NCBI RefSeq assembly: GCF_019636135.1
Contig: NZ_JAHBYD010000007.1
Location: 62,001-126,000 of the forward strand
DNA from: Phenylobacterium sp.
GTDB taxonomy: Bacteria > Pseudomonadota > Alphaproteobacteria > Caulobacterales > Caulobacteraceae
Length of the DNA: 64,000 nucleotides
Reading direction: 5' to 3'
In this document: positions 11,073 to 19,685 of the stretch, piece after piece
Layout of the letters: the number at the start of each line of letters is the position of its first letter
Position numbering within the stretch: the first letter of the stretch is position 1
The notes under the pieces: model-generated
Seen by the model: the letters and a program-made list of their open reading frames with translations, nothing else
Told to the model about the DNA's origin: nothing
Database searches by the model: none
Position numbers and translations under genes: made by a program

Positions 11073-12886
11073 CAGAGGGGCTCCGTGACGTCGGCGAGCC
11101 AGGCGCGCACCTGCGGCTCCAGCAGCGGCCCGACCGTCTCGCGGACCTGGGCATGGTAGGCGTCGAGCCGGGCGCGCTCGTCGGCGCTCAGCATGTCCGC
11201 CACGATCAGGCGGCGGTCGATGGGGGCCAGCGTCAGGGTCTCGAACCCGTGCATGGGCCGCTCGCCGCCGGGGATCGGCGCGGCCTCGGTGACGAATTGC
11301 AGGTTCTCGATGCGGATGCCGTAGCCGCCTTCCTTGTAGTAGCCGGGCTCGTTCGAGAGGATCATGCCGGGCCGCAGCGCCACGGTGTTCGGCGCCTTGG
11401 CGATGCGCTGCGGCCCCTCGTGGACGCCCAGGTAGCTGCCGACGCCGTGGCCGGTGCCGTGGTCGTAGTCGAGGCCGTGCATCCAGAGCGCCTGGCGGGC
11501 CAGCACGTCGAGCGCCGAGCCGGTCGTGCCCGGCGGGAAGCGGATCGCCGCCAGCGCCAGGTGGCCCTTCAGCACCAGGGTGAAGCGCTCGCGCATCTCG
11601 TCCGAGGGCTCGCCGATGGCGATCGTGCGGGTCACGTCGGTGGTGCCGTCGAGGTACTGCGCGCCCGAGTCGACCAGCAGCAGCGAGCCCGGCTCGGTCC
11701 GCTTGTTGAGCCGCTGGGTCGGGCGGTAGTGGACGATGGCGCCGTTCGAGGCGGCGCCGGCGATGGTGTCGAACGACAGGTCCTTCAGCGCGCCGGTGGC
11801 CTCGCGGAAGGCCTCCAGCTTGCTGACCGCCTCGATCTCGTCGGGAGGATTGATCTGCCCCTCGGTGGCGACCCAGTGCAGGAACCGCGTCAGCGCCGCG
11901 CCGTCGCGGATGTGGGCCTGGCGCGAACCCTCGATCTCGACCGCGTTCTTGCAGGCGCGGGGGAGCGCGCAGGGGTCGTCTGCGCGGATCACGCTCGCGC
12001 CGACCTCGCTCAGGGTGTCGAAGTACCAGGCCGACGACTGGGCCGGGTCGATCAAGACGCTCTTGCCCTTGAGCTCGGCCAGCGCCGCCGGCAGCTCGGC
12101 CGGCGTCTCCAGCCGCACCTGGTTGCCCAGCCACGCCGGCAGCTCGGGCGTCACCTTGGCGGGGTCGAGGAAGAGCCGCGCGGCCCCGTCCTTCGCCAGG
12201 ATCGCCTGGCCGATCGGCAGGGGCGAGCGGATGACGTCGCCGCCGCGCACGTTGAACAGCCAGGCGATGGAGGCGGGCGCCGTCAGCACCGCCGCGTCGC
12301 CGCCCCTGGCCGCCACGATCTGGCCGACGCGGGCGCGCTTGGCGCTGGAGTCCTCGCCCGAGAACTCGGCCTTGTGCGGCACGACCGGCGCCTGCGGCTG
12401 CGCCGGGCGGGCCCGGCCCCAGGCGGCGTCCAGCGGGTTGTCGTTCACGGCCACCAGTTCCGCGCCGGCCTTGGCGGCCGCGTCCTTCAGGCGGGCGAGC
12501 GCGTCGGGGCTGTGCAGGCGCGGGTCGTAGCCGATCCTCTGTCCGCGGCCGGTCGCGCTCTCGAGGTAGGCGGGCACGCCGCCCTCCACGAGGTCGCGGA
12601 TCTCGAACACGCCGGCGTCGACCTGGTCGCGGACCTGCAGGGTGTAGCGGCCGTCCACGAAGACGGCGGCCTTGTCCTTCAGGATCACCGCCGCGCCGGC
12701 CGAGCCGGTGAAGCCGGTGGCCCAGGCCAGGCGGTCGTTGGCGGCGGGCAGGTACTCGTTCTGGTGCTCGTCCTCATGCGGCACGAGGAAGCCGTCGAGG
12801 CCCTGCTGCGCCATCGCCTGGCGGATCAGCGGCACATGGCGCGGCCCGAACGAGGGATCGGTGCTTTCGTCGAAGGTCTGGCGCAT
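11072..12886 (-). CDS. Xaa-Pro aminopeptidase (M24B, aminopeptidase P type)
   Basis: 604-residue metallopeptidase that removes N-terminal residues preceding proline. It has the long three-domain layout of PepP-like/APP1 enzymes: two creatinase-like N-terminal domains (VPHEDEHQNEYLPAANDRLAWATGF at about 35-60) and a C-terminal pita-bread domain. Metal ligands are visible as Asp in LLLVDSGAQY, Asp in GTTDVTRT, His in GTGHGVG, Glu in NEPGYY and Glu in RIENL. ATG 12886 is chosen since the upstream extension is not family-like. Upstream, 12887-12990 is AT-rich for this genome and separates it from a divergent GIY-YIG gene. Confidence 0.93.
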   Translation of the reverse strand: MRQTFDESTDPSFGPRHVPLIRQAMAQQGLDGFLVPHEDEHQNEYLPAANDRLAWATGFTGSAGAAVILKDKAAVFVDGRYTLQVRDQVDAGVFEIRDLVEGGVPAYLESATGRGQRIGYDPRLHSPDALARLKDAAAKAGAELVAVNDNPLDAAWGRARPAQPQAPVVPHKAEFSGEDSSAKRARVGQIVAARGGDAAVLTAPASIAWLFNVRGGDVIRSPLPIGQAILAKDGAARLFLDPAKVTPELPAWLGNQVRLETPAELPAALAELKGKSVLIDPAQSSAWYFDTLSEVGASVIRADDPCALPRACKNAVEIEGSRQAHIRDGAALTRFLHWVATEGQINPPDEIEAVSKLEAFREATGALKDLSFDTIAGAASNGAIVHYRPTQRLNKRTEPGSLLLVDSGAQYLDGTTDVTRTIAIGEPSDEMRERFTLVLKGHLALAAIRFPPGTTGSALDVLARQALWMHGLDYDHGTGHGVGSYLGVHEGPQRIAKAPNTVALRPGMILSNEPGYYKEGGYGIRIENLQFVTEAAPIPGGERPMHGFETLTLAPIDRRLIVADMLSADERARLDAYHAQVRETVGPLLEPQVRAWLADVTEPL

Positions 12887-12990
12887 GCCAGCGATGTAAG
12901 CCGTCCCGCGCGCGAGGGCAAAGGGCGCTGTGGGCTTATTTAATCCGGGTAAAATTGACAACGCCCGAGGCTGCGCGTAGAGGCCGCGCC

Positions 12991-13335
12991 ATGGACAAGC
13001 AATCCCGCCGCGAACTGCTGCGCGGCTTCAAGGAGAAGAAGACCGCCGCCGGCGTCTATGCGGTGCGCTGTGCTGCGTCGGGCGAGGTGTGGGTCGGCGG
13101 CTCGCGCAACATCGACCCGCAGCGGAACTCGATCTGGTTCTCGCTGAAGCAGGGCGCGCACATGAACCGCGCCATGCAGGCGGCCTGGAAGGCGCACGGC
13201 GAGGGCGCCTTCACCTACGAGGTGCTGGAGCGCCTCGAAGCCGAGGACATGACGCCGCTCGGCCTCGCCGACCTCACCAAGGCCCGCGAACGCCACTGGA
13301 TCGAGGCGCTCGCGGCGAAGAAGGCCGTCGGCTGA
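12991..13335 (+). CDS. GIY-YIG nuclease-family protein
   Basis: 114 residues. A GVYAVRC strand and GEVWVGGSRNIDPQRNSIWFSLKQG give the modified GIY-YIG core (GVY...WVGGS), followed by RAMQAAWKAHGEGAFTYEVLE and a terminal helix with RERHWIEAL, including the conserved Glu region. This small single-domain form is common in alphaproteobacteria and has no proven substrate. It is divergent from aminopeptidase P and convergent with prmA (13 bp between stops). Confidence 0.8.
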   Translation: MDKQSRRELLRGFKEKKTAAGVYAVRCAASGEVWVGGSRNIDPQRNSIWFSLKQGAHMNRAMQAAWKAHGEGAFTYEVLERLEAEDMTPLGLADLTKARERHWIEALAAKKAVG

Positions 13336-13348
13336 GGATGCCGCGGGC

Positions 13349-14215
13349 TCAGGCGCGCCGCAGAACCAGCGTGGCCCAGGCGTCGCGGTGCAGGCGGCGC
13401 ACGAGCCGGAATCCCTTCGACGCGTAGGCGGCCAGCACGCGGCGCTCCTGGGTGCGCAGCAGGCCCGAGAGGATCGCGATCCCGCCCGGCTTCAGCGCCA
13501 GCCGGATGTCTTGCGACAGCGCCACCAGCGGCGGCGCCAGGATGTTGGCGAAGGCGAGGTCGTAGGGGCCGTCGTCGCGGACCAGGCTGTGGTTCAGCCC
13601 GGAGGCGTGGACGAAGCGGGCGTCCGACCGGTTCAGCGCCGCGTTCTCGTTGGCGATGCGGACGCTGGGCGCGTCGATGTCGGTGCCGACGGCGATCCGC
13701 GCGCCGGTGCGGGCCGCCGCGATGGCCAGCACGCCGGTGCCGCAGCCCACGTCCAGAACCCGCTCGAACCGCTGGGCCTTCAGGAGGTCGTGGAAGGCCT
13801 GCAGGCAGCCGACCGTCGTGCCGTGGTGCCCGGTGCCGAACGCCGCGCCCGCCTCGATGCGCAGGTTCACGGTGCTGGCGGGCGCGAGGCCCTTGTCGTG
13901 CGCGCCGTAGACGAAGAAGCGGCCCGCGCGCACCGGCGGCAGGCCCGAGAGCGCCATGGCCAGCCAGTCGGCGTCGGCCAGCGTCTCGGTGACGACGCGC
14001 AAGGCCGGCCAGCCCTTCAGCACCGCGGCGATGGCGGCCTGCTCGGCGGGCTCGGTCGGGAAGGCGTCGATGCGCCAGACGTCGTGGTCCTCGTCCTCCT
14101 CCAGGATGGAGAAGGTCAGGGCCTCGGTGGCCGGGTCGGCTTCGAGCGCCGCCGCGGCGGCTTCGGCGTCGGCGCGAGGGCCGCGGGCGATGATCTGGAC
14201 GGCCTCTTCGCTCAT
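13349..14215 (-). CDS. prmA: Ribosomal protein L11 methyltransferase PrmA
   Basis: 288 residues. SAM-dependent trimethylation of ribosomal protein L11. Family landmarks are all present: [20 protein letters not shown] before motif I, motif [16 protein letters not shown], acidic [19 protein letters not shown], the catalytic NIL motif ([10 protein letters not shown]) and [13 protein letters not shown]. The N-terminal 100 residues are the substrate-recognition domain, with an acidic [15 protein letters not shown] segment usual in Caulobacter-type PrmA. It sits between the convergent GIY-YIG gene and corA. Confidence 0.94.
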   Translation of the reverse strand: MSEEAVQIIARGPRADAEAAAAALEADPATEALTFSILEEDEDHDVWRIDAFPTEPAEQAAIAAVLKGWPALRVVTETLADADWLAMALSGLPPVRAGRFFVYGAHDKGLAPASTVNLRIEAGAAFGTGHHGTTVGCLQAFHDLLKAQRFERVLDVGCGTGVLAIAAARTGARIAVGTDIDAPSVRIANENAALNRSDARFVHASGLNHSLVRDDGPYDLAFANILAPPLVALSQDIRLALKPGGIAILSGLLRTQERRVLAAYASKGFRLVRRLHRDAWATLVLRRA

Positions 14216-14271
14216 GGGCGCGAGGCTCTAGCCGCTGGGGCGGCGAAAGGCGAGGGGGATCGGCCGGCGTG

Positions 14272-15240
14272 TCAGAGCCACTTGGCGCGCTTGAAGGTGA
14301 AGAACAGGACCAGGCAGGTCACCGCGACGAAGCCCAATACGTAGTAGTAGCCGTACTTCCAGTGCAGTTCGGGCAGGTTCTCGAAGTTCATGCCGTAGAT
14401 GCCCGCCACGGCGGTGGGCACCGCCAGGATCCCCGCCCAGGCGGCGAGCTGGCGGGTGATCACCCCCTGCCGCTGGCTCTCGAACAGGTTGGCCACCTCG
14501 AACACCGACGAGAGCACGTCGCGAAGCTGTTCGATCGCGCTGGAGACGCGGCGCACATGGTCGCCCACGTCGCGGAAGTAGGGCCGCACCATCGGGTCCA
14601 TGAACGGCAGGTGCAGATGCTCCAGCCGCGCGCACACCTCCTCCATCGGGCCCAGCACCCGGCGGAACCGCACCAGCGACTGGCGCAGGTTGAAGATGTG
14701 GGTGACGTCCTCGCGGCTGAGGAAGGCGTCCAGCGCGCGGCCCTCCATCTCCAGCACGTCCTCCTCGATCGCCTCGACGATCGGCTGGTAGCTGTCGACG
14801 ATGAAGTCGAGCACCGAATAGAGGACGTAGGCGATGCCGTGGTTGAGCAGGGCCGGCGCGCCCTCGAGATGGCGCCGCACCTCCGTGTAGGCCCGCTCGG
14901 ACCCCTTGCGGATGGTGATCACGGTGTTGCGGCAGAGGAAGATGCAGGTCTCGCCGTAGACGATCTCCTCGCCGTCGAGGCGGGCGGTGCGGGCGGCGAC
15001 GAACACCTGGTCGCCGTAGACGCTGACCTTCGGCAGCGGGTGCTCGCAGAGCACGTCCTCGACGATCAGCGGGTGCAGGTTGAACCGCTCCTGCAGGATG
15101 CCGAGCTCGTCCGCCGTCGGATCGACCAGCCCGATCCAGGCGAACTGGTTCGCCTGCACCACCCGGTCCTCCGGCTCGTGCAGCCGCAGGTGCCGGAGCC
15201 GGTGCCCCTCCGCATAGACCCTGGCCGCCGCGATCGGCAT
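14272..15240 (-). CDS. corA: CorA-type Mg2+/Co2+ channel
   Basis: 322 residues from ATG 15240. A cytoplasmic N-terminal alpha/beta domain (FAWIGLVDPTADELGILQERF) and long stalk helices lead to two C-terminal transmembrane helices; the first ends in the signature YGMNFENLPEL at the pore mouth and the second is followed by a short basic tail (FKRAKWL). These are the hallmarks of the pentameric CorA divalent-cation channel of the inner membrane. The gene is monocistronic, with a family C repeat upstream between it and uvrD. Zn2+-specific relatives (ZntB) usually differ around the GMN loop, so a Mg/Co role is more likely. Confidence 0.92.
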   Translation of the reverse strand: MPIAAARVYAEGHRLRHLRLHEPEDRVVQANQFAWIGLVDPTADELGILQERFNLHPLIVEDVLCEHPLPKVSVYGDQVFVAARTARLDGEEIVYGETCIFLCRNTVITIRKGSERAYTEVRRHLEGAPALLNHGIAYVLYSVLDFIVDSYQPIVEAIEEDVLEMEGRALDAFLSREDVTHIFNLRQSLVRFRRVLGPMEEVCARLEHLHLPFMDPMVRPYFRDVGDHVRRVSSAIEQLRDVLSSVFEVANLFESQRQGVITRQLAAWAGILAVPTAVAGIYGMNFENLPELHWKYGYYYVLGFVAVTCLVLFFTFKRAKWL

Positions 15241-15301
15241 CCGCCCGCACGCTCCCCTCAACTCGCGGCGATGAGACGCCAAGCGGCGAGGATGCGCAAC
15301 A

Positions 15302-15466
15302 ACCCTCCTCTCCCCCCGCGAAGCGGAGAGGGAGAGGGCAGGGAGAGGGCGGCTGAGTGACGTCAGCGGCGCCCCGGGGGACCTCCGCGGATGCGGCATC
15401 GCCGGCGCCTCCCTCTCCCTGCCCTCTCCCTCTCCGTTCGCTGCGCTCCCGGGGGGAGAGGAGGGT
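15302..15466. repeat. Intergenic palindromic repeat, family C
   Basis: A long imperfect palindrome: ACCCTCCTCTCCCC from 15302 and its complement ending GGGGAGAGGAGGGT at 15466, with the inner word GAGAGGGAGAGGGCAGGGAG mirrored by CTCCCTGCCCTCTCCCTCTC. Its last base touches the stop codon of uvrD (TCA at 15467). A close relative lies at 57109-57300 and a shorter one inside the UdgX gene. Confidence 0.8.
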
Positions 15467-17803
15467 TCACTGCTTCTCGACGAAGCTGTCGATGACCTTC
15501 TTCTCGCCGGCCTTGTCGAAGTCGACGGTGAGCTTGTTGCCTTCGACGCCGCGGACGTTGCCGTAGCCGAACTTCATGTGGAAGACGCGGTCGCCGCGCT
15601 TGAAGTCGCTGCCGGCCGAGGAGTCCGAGGTGGCGACGAGGCGGCCGTCGCCTTCGATCACGGCCTGCCGGCCCGGGTGGCTGCCGCGGTACTGGTTGGC
15701 CTGGGCGCGCCGCCAGCCGGGAGACTCGTAGCCGCCGCCGAAGTTGGGGTCGGCGTCCCAGCGGCTGCCGTGCTGCTGCATGCCCGGCCCGCCGCCGTAG
15801 TAGCCGGTCTCGGACGACGCCTCGACGTTGGCGTTCGGCAGCTCGTCCACGAAGCGGCTGGGCAACTGGCTCGTCCAGCGCCCGTAGACCTGGCGGTTGG
15901 CGGCGAAGCTGATCCGCGCCTCCTCGCGGGCGCGGGTGATGCCGACGTAGGCGAGGCGCCGCTCCTCCTCCAGCCCTTTCTCGCCCTTCTCGTCCATCGA
16001 GCGCTGCGAGGGGAAGACGCCTTCCTCCCAGCCGGGCAGGAAAACCAGCGGCCACTCCAGCCCCTTGGCCTGGTGCAGGGTCATGATCTGCACGCTGTCG
16101 GCGGTCGGCCCGCGCTCCAGCTCCATCACCAGCGAGACGTGCTCCAGGTAGGCCTCGAGCGTTTCGTAGCCGCCCATCGACTGGACCAGCTCCTTGAGGT
16201 TCTCCAGCCGGCCCTGCGCCTGGGGCGACTTGTCCAGCTTGAGCATGTCGGTGTAGCCGCTCTCCTCCAGCACCGCCTCCATGACGCGGGCGTGGTGGAT
16301 GTGCCCGGCCTGGCCGCGCCAGCGGTCGAGGTCGCGCAGGAAGTTCGACAGCGCCGTGCGGGTGCGCGCCGGCAGTTCGTCGGTCAGCACGAGCTGGCGC
16401 GCTGCCACGACGCCGGTGACGCCGTTCAGGCGGGCCACCTGCAGCAGCTTCTGGACGGTGGTGTCGCCGATGCCGCGCTTCGGCTGGTTCACGATCCGCT
16501 CGAAGGCGAGGTCGTCGTCCGGCGACTGGATCAGGCGCAGGTAGGCGATGGCGTCGCGGATCTCGGCGCGCTCGAAGAACCGCGGGCCGCCGATCACCAC
16601 ATAGGGGATCTGCAGCATCACGAACCGCTCTTCGAAGGCCCGCATCTGGTGGGCGGCGCGGACCAGGATGGCGATGTCGGAATAGCGGCGCGGATCGCCT
16701 TTGGACGTGCCGCGCCGGGCCCGCTCGATCTCGTCGGCGATCAGCCGGCTCTCGCCTTCGCCGTCCCAGACGCCGCGCACCACCACCTTCTCGCCGCCCT
16801 CGGCCTCGGTCCACAGCGTCTTGCCCAGGCGCGACTTGTTGGCGGCGATCAGGCCGCTTGCCGCCGCCAGGATGTGGCTGGTCGAGCGGTAGTTGCGCTC
16901 CAGCCGCACCACCTTGGCGCCCGGGAAGTCGCGCTCGAAGCGCAGGATGTTGTCCACCTCGGCCCCGCGCCAGCCGTAGATCGACTGGTCGTCGTCGCCC
17001 ACGCAGCACAGGTTCTGGCTCTTCTGAGCGAGGAGTCGCAGCCACAGGTACTGGGCGACGTTGGTGTCCTGGTACTCGTCCACCAGCAGGTAGCGGAAGC
17101 GGTCGTGGTACTCGGCCAGAACGTCGGGCTGGCTGACAAAGATCGTCAGGTTGTGCAGCAGCAGGTCGCCGAAGTCGCAGGCGTTCAGGATTCGCAGCCG
17201 CTCCTGGTAGAGCCGGTAGAGCGCCTGGCCACGGCCGTTGGCGAACTGCTGTGACTCCGCCGGCGGAAGTTGGTCGGGCCGCCAGCCGCGGTTCTTCCAG
17301 TGGTCGATCAGGCCCGCCAGCATCTTCGCCGGCCACCGCTTCGAATCGACGTTCTCGGCCTCCAGCACCTGCTTGAGCAGCCGTTCCTGGTCGTCGGTGT
17401 CGAGGATGGTGTAGTTCGATTTCAACCCCACCAGCTCGGCGTGGCGGCGCAGGATCTGGGCCGCCACCGAGTGGAAGGTGCCCAGCCACCGCAGGCCCTC
17501 GGCCGACGGGCCGATGATGGCGGTGATCCGCTCGCGCATCTCGCGCGCGGCCTTGTTGGTGAAGGTGACGACCAGCAGCTCCCACGGCCGCGCTCGCCCG
17601 GTGGTCAGGATGTGCGCCAGCCGCGTGGTCAGCACCTTGGTCTTGCCGGTGCCCGCGCCCGCCAGCACCAGCACCGGCCCCTCGACCGCCTCCACCGCCG
17701 CCCGCTGCTCGGGATTCAGGCCCTCCAGGTAGTTCAACGGCCGCGCGTCGGCGCGGGCCATGTCGCTGATGCGCGGGGCAGGGAGGTCGGACTCATAGGA
17801 CAT
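15467..17803 (-). CDS. uvrD: UvrD/PcrA-type superfamily 1 DNA helicase
   Basis: 778 residues, 3'-5' helicase of nucleotide-excision and mismatch repair or PcrA-like replication roles. SF1A motifs in order: Q motif LNPEQRAAVE, Walker A AGAGTGKT, motif Ia VVTFTNKAAREM, GTFHS, motif II LVDEYQDTN, motif III VGDDDQSIYGWRGA, motif IV VRLERNYRS, motif V TLHQAKGLEWPLVFLPGWEEGVFP and motif VI ERRLAYVGITRARE. The C-terminus after about residue 660 has a Gly-rich linker and a small Tudor-like end (GDRVFHMKFGYGNVRGVEGNKLTVDFDKAGEKKV), typical of the PcrA/UvrD RNA-polymerase-binding tail. ATG 17803 is the first in-frame start; the hydrophilic N-terminal 25 residues precede the helicase core. Confidence 0.94.
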   Translation of the reverse strand: MSYESDLPAPRISDMARADARPLNYLEGLNPEQRAAVEAVEGPVLVLAGAGTGKTKVLTTRLAHILTTGRARPWELLVVTFTNKAAREMRERITAIIGPSAEGLRWLGTFHSVAAQILRRHAELVGLKSNYTILDTDDQERLLKQVLEAENVDSKRWPAKMLAGLIDHWKNRGWRPDQLPPAESQQFANGRGQALYRLYQERLRILNACDFGDLLLHNLTIFVSQPDVLAEYHDRFRYLLVDEYQDTNVAQYLWLRLLAQKSQNLCCVGDDDQSIYGWRGAEVDNILRFERDFPGAKVVRLERNYRSTSHILAAASGLIAANKSRLGKTLWTEAEGGEKVVVRGVWDGEGESRLIADEIERARRGTSKGDPRRYSDIAILVRAAHQMRAFEERFVMLQIPYVVIGGPRFFERAEIRDAIAYLRLIQSPDDDLAFERIVNQPKRGIGDTTVQKLLQVARLNGVTGVVAARQLVLTDELPARTRTALSNFLRDLDRWRGQAGHIHHARVMEAVLEESGYTDMLKLDKSPQAQGRLENLKELVQSMGGYETLEAYLEHVSLVMELERGPTADSVQIMTLHQAKGLEWPLVFLPGWEEGVFPSQRSMDEKGEKGLEEERRLAYVGITRAREEARISFAANRQVYGRWTSQLPSRFVDELPNANVEASSETGYYGGGPGMQQHGSRWDADPNFGGGYESPGWRRAQANQYRGSHPGRQAVIEGDGRLVATSDSSAGSDFKRGDRVFHMKFGYGNVRGVEGNKLTVDFDKAGEKKVIDSFVEKQ

Positions 17804-17850
17804 CGGAACATATGTAGCACGAAGGGCGCGCGGCTTAAGGCCGGAACGCC

Positions 17851-18019
17851 CTTCCTTTCCCGCGAGCGGGCGGTGGAGAGGGAAAGCCTCAAGCTCGGCG
17901 CTCGGATCAGCCCGATAGAACCGCCCTGCCGGCCGTTTTCCCTTCCCACCCCTCGCTCTTCAGCCGGCTTGCGCCGGCTTCGGCGAGCGGTCCCCCCTTC
18001 CCGCGAGCGGGAAGGGAAG
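17851..18019. repeat. Intergenic palindromic repeat, family B
   Basis: Starts CTTCCTTTCCCGCGAGCGGG and ends CCCGCGAGCGGGAAGGGAAG at 18019. It carries the word GGTGGAGAGGGAAAGCCTCA, also present at 52775-52982. Its end abuts the stop codon of the ribbon-helix-helix gene (TCA at 18020). Confidence 0.8.
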
Positions 18020-18229
18020 TCAGCCCTGCGCGTGTTTCAGCGCCGCCACGCGGCAGGCCGAGGCCAGCGGCCGCTCGCCGCGGCTGCGGTCGATCGAGAC
18101 GATGAGGGCGGCGAGGCTGGAGCCGCGCGCGGCCGCCATGCCGTCGAGCACGGCCCAGAACTCGGGCTCCAGCGCGATCGAGGTCGCGTGGCCCGAGAGC
18201 AGGACGGAGCGTTTCTTCAGGCCGGCCAT
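18020..18229 (-). CDS. Ribbon-helix-helix (RHH_4-type) small regulator
   Basis: 69 residues. SVLLSGHATSIALEPEFWAVLDGMAAARGSSLAALIVSIDRSRGE is the RHH_4 pattern: one beta strand followed by two helices, the second beginning with a Ser-rich turn. Proteins of this type are common in alphaproteobacteria as single small genes, presumed DNA-binding dimers; targets are unknown. It is transcribed away from coq4, and a perfect palindrome in the shared 112-bp intergenic region (18282-18297) is a plausible operator. Confidence 0.78.
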   Translation of the reverse strand: MAGLKKRSVLLSGHATSIALEPEFWAVLDGMAAARGSSLAALIVSIDRSRGERPLASACRVAALKHAQG

Positions 18230-18271
18230 GAGCCGTCCGTTTACGCATTGCCGCTAGACGAAAATAGCCCC

Positions 18272-18302
18272 TTGCAAAAAGATGACGGGGGCGTCATTTT
18301 AT
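18272..18302 (+). promoter_or_regulatory. Putative coq4 promoter with embedded palindrome
   Basis: ATGACG (18282-18287), GGGG and CGTCAT (18292-18297) form a perfect 6-4-6 palindrome. It lies between a -35-like TTGCAA (18272-18277) and -10-like CATTTT (18295-18300, 17-nt spacing) upstream of coq4. A regulator bound there would block this promoter; the adjacent ribbon-helix-helix protein is the obvious candidate. Promoter and operator are inferred from sequence only. Confidence 0.35.
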
Positions 18303-18341
18303 CCAAACAGTGTTCACATCAGCCAGAGAGCATCCTCCCCG

Positions 18342-19106
18342 ATGACCCTCGTCGCCGACGCTCCGCAAGCCTTCGAAGACGCCCCGCGCTGGGACTCCAC
18401 CAGGATGCAGTGGGGCCACGCCTGGCGCTCGCTGCAGAAGCTGCTCGCCGACAAGGAGGACACCCGCCAGGTGTTCGAGATCATGCGGGCGCTGAACGGC
18501 CAGTCGACCGCGAAGGGCTACCACAAGCTGCTGGAGACCCCGGAAGGCGGGCGCATCGCCTACCGCCGCGAGGAGTTCGCCGCCCGGCTGATGGACGACG
18601 CCTGGCTCGACAGCCTGCCCGAAGGCAGCGTCGGCGCCGCCTACCGCGAGTTCATCCGCTCGGAAGAGCTGTCGGCCGAGGGCCTCGCCGAGGTCTCCCG
18701 CGAGGGCGGGGAGGGGATCGACGAGCAGCATCCCTACGCCTGGTTCGGCCGCCGCACCCGCGACGTCCACGACATCTGGCACATCCTGTCGGGCTATCAC
18801 CGGGACGCGCTGGGCGAAGCCTGCCTCGTGGCCTTCTCCTACGCCCAGACCAAGGGCCTGGGCTGGGCGCTGATCGCGTTCGGCGCGGCCTCGCGCTCGC
18901 GCGGCACGGGCTATCCGGCGATCAAGGCGATCTGGCAGGGGTACAAGCGGGGCAAGGCCGCCAGGTGGCTGCTAGGCCAGGACTACGAGCGCCTGATGGC
19001 CGAGCCGCTGGAGACCGCCAGGCTGCGCCTCGGCATCACGCCCGCCACCATCTACGACTCCATCCCGCCCGGCGTCCGCAACGGCGTGGTCCCGCAGGCG
19101 GCCTAG
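18342..19106 (+). CDS. coq4: Ubiquinone biosynthesis protein COQ4 homologue
   Basis: 254 residues from ATG 18342. The metal-binding motif HDxxH(x11)E is intact: H143, D144, H147 and E159, in HDIWHILSGYHRD...GE. COQ4 is known in eukaryotes as part of the ubiquinone synthesis complex and has been linked to the C1 decarboxylation/hydroxylation of the ring; bacterial homologues occur in alphaproteobacteria. The rest is helical, with an amphipathic stretch near 165-200 (AFGAASRSRGTGYPAIKAIWQGYKRG, split here only for description) suited to membrane association. The TAG stop (19104-19106) is also the first three bases of a dispersed element. Confidence 0.88.
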   Translation: MTLVADAPQAFEDAPRWDSTRMQWGHAWRSLQKLLADKEDTRQVFEIMRALNGQSTAKGYHKLLETPEGGRIAYRREEFAARLMDDAWLDSLPEGSVGAAYREFIRSEELSAEGLAEVSREGGEGIDEQHPYAWFGRRTRDVHDIWHILSGYHRDALGEACLVAFSYAQTKGLGWALIAFGAASRSRGTGYPAIKAIWQGYKRGKAARWLLGQDYERLMAEPLETARLRLGITPATIYDSIPPGVRNGVVPQAA

Positions 19107-19290
19107 GGTCCGGACTCGATTCCCTCTGAGGGAATTCAATATTTCCGCTCATCCCGGCGACTGCCGGGACCCAGATCCACGCTCGCGGAGGCTGATGGGA
19201 GGACCTCGGAGCCCCCGGAACCCTCCTCTTGCGCCATTCCATCTGGGTCCCGGCGTTCGCCGGGATGAGCGGTATCGGGGGCGGACCCTA
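19104..19290. repeat. Composite dispersed element with 9-bp terminal inverted repeats, family D core
   Basis: Bounded by TAGGGTCCG (19104-19112) and its exact complement CGGACCCTA (19282-19290). Inside lies a family D hairpin: CCGCTCATCCCGGCG...GGGACCCAGATC mirrored by ATCTGGGTCCCGGCG...CCGGGATGAGCGG. The same ends and core type recur at 61445-61654. The first three bases double as the coq4 stop codon. No ORF inside; it looks like a small non-autonomous element. Confidence 0.75.
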
Positions 19291-19381
19291 GGCCAGTCCG
19301 CGTTCAGTCCTGGGGCCTGCCCCGAACCTGATTGGGCTGGGCCTGCGAGCTTCCTGCGCGCCGCAGGCGCCCTTGAGCTGG

Positions 19382-19460
19382 ACCACAGAAAACACGGAAG
19401 GACACGGAAGGGGCTCCTGCGTGTCCGCCGCCTTCCGTGTTTTCTGTGTTTTCCGTGGTT
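19382..19460. repeat. Intergenic palindromic repeat, family E (ACCACAGAAAACAC type)
   Basis: ACCACAGAAAACACGGAAGG...CCTTCCGTGTTTTCTGTGTTTTCCGTGGTT: arms made of short ACACRGAA-like units, mirrored around a GC-rich loop. Related copies are at 49234-49306 and, with a different unit, 59324-59395. The stretch 19107-19463 has no gene; it holds this repeat and the preceding composite element. Confidence 0.78.
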
Positions 19461-19463
19461 GAA

Positions 19464-19685
19464 TCAAAACGGCGCTGGCGCGCCCTCGAAGCTGAAAGGC
19501 TCGCGCCACCTCTCATCCGGCACGCTGCGCACGCCGGCCCGGATCAGGCCTCGCACGGGGAGATGGGTCCTCGCCCGGGCCGCCGATGTCAGTGGGTCCT
19601 GAGCGTCGCCCTCCCGCGACAACCACATCGTGAAGCCCGCCGCCACGGCCTCGTCGAACGTCGTGGCGTCCGGGGGTGGGCTCAC
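19464..19685 (-). CDS. Small hypothetical protein, translationally coupled
   Basis: A possible 73-residue product starting at GTG 19685, which overlaps the TGA stop of the upstream membrane-protein gene (GTGA). The overlap is the main argument that it is real. The sequence begins with a Pro/Asp segment, then FDEAVAAGFTMWLSREGDAQDPLT, and ends in a basic and aromatic region. No domain recognised. Its 3' end lies just outside the family E repeat, which may have changed its natural C-terminus. Confidence 0.45.
   Translation of the reverse strand: MSPPPDATTFDEAVAAGFTMWLSREGDAQDPLTSAARARTHLPVRGLIRAGVRSVPDERWREPFSFEGAPAPF

Noticed and set aside
19382..19460. Short repeated units as a CRISPR array
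   Set aside because: The units are inverted, not direct, too short, and without spacers or cas genes.
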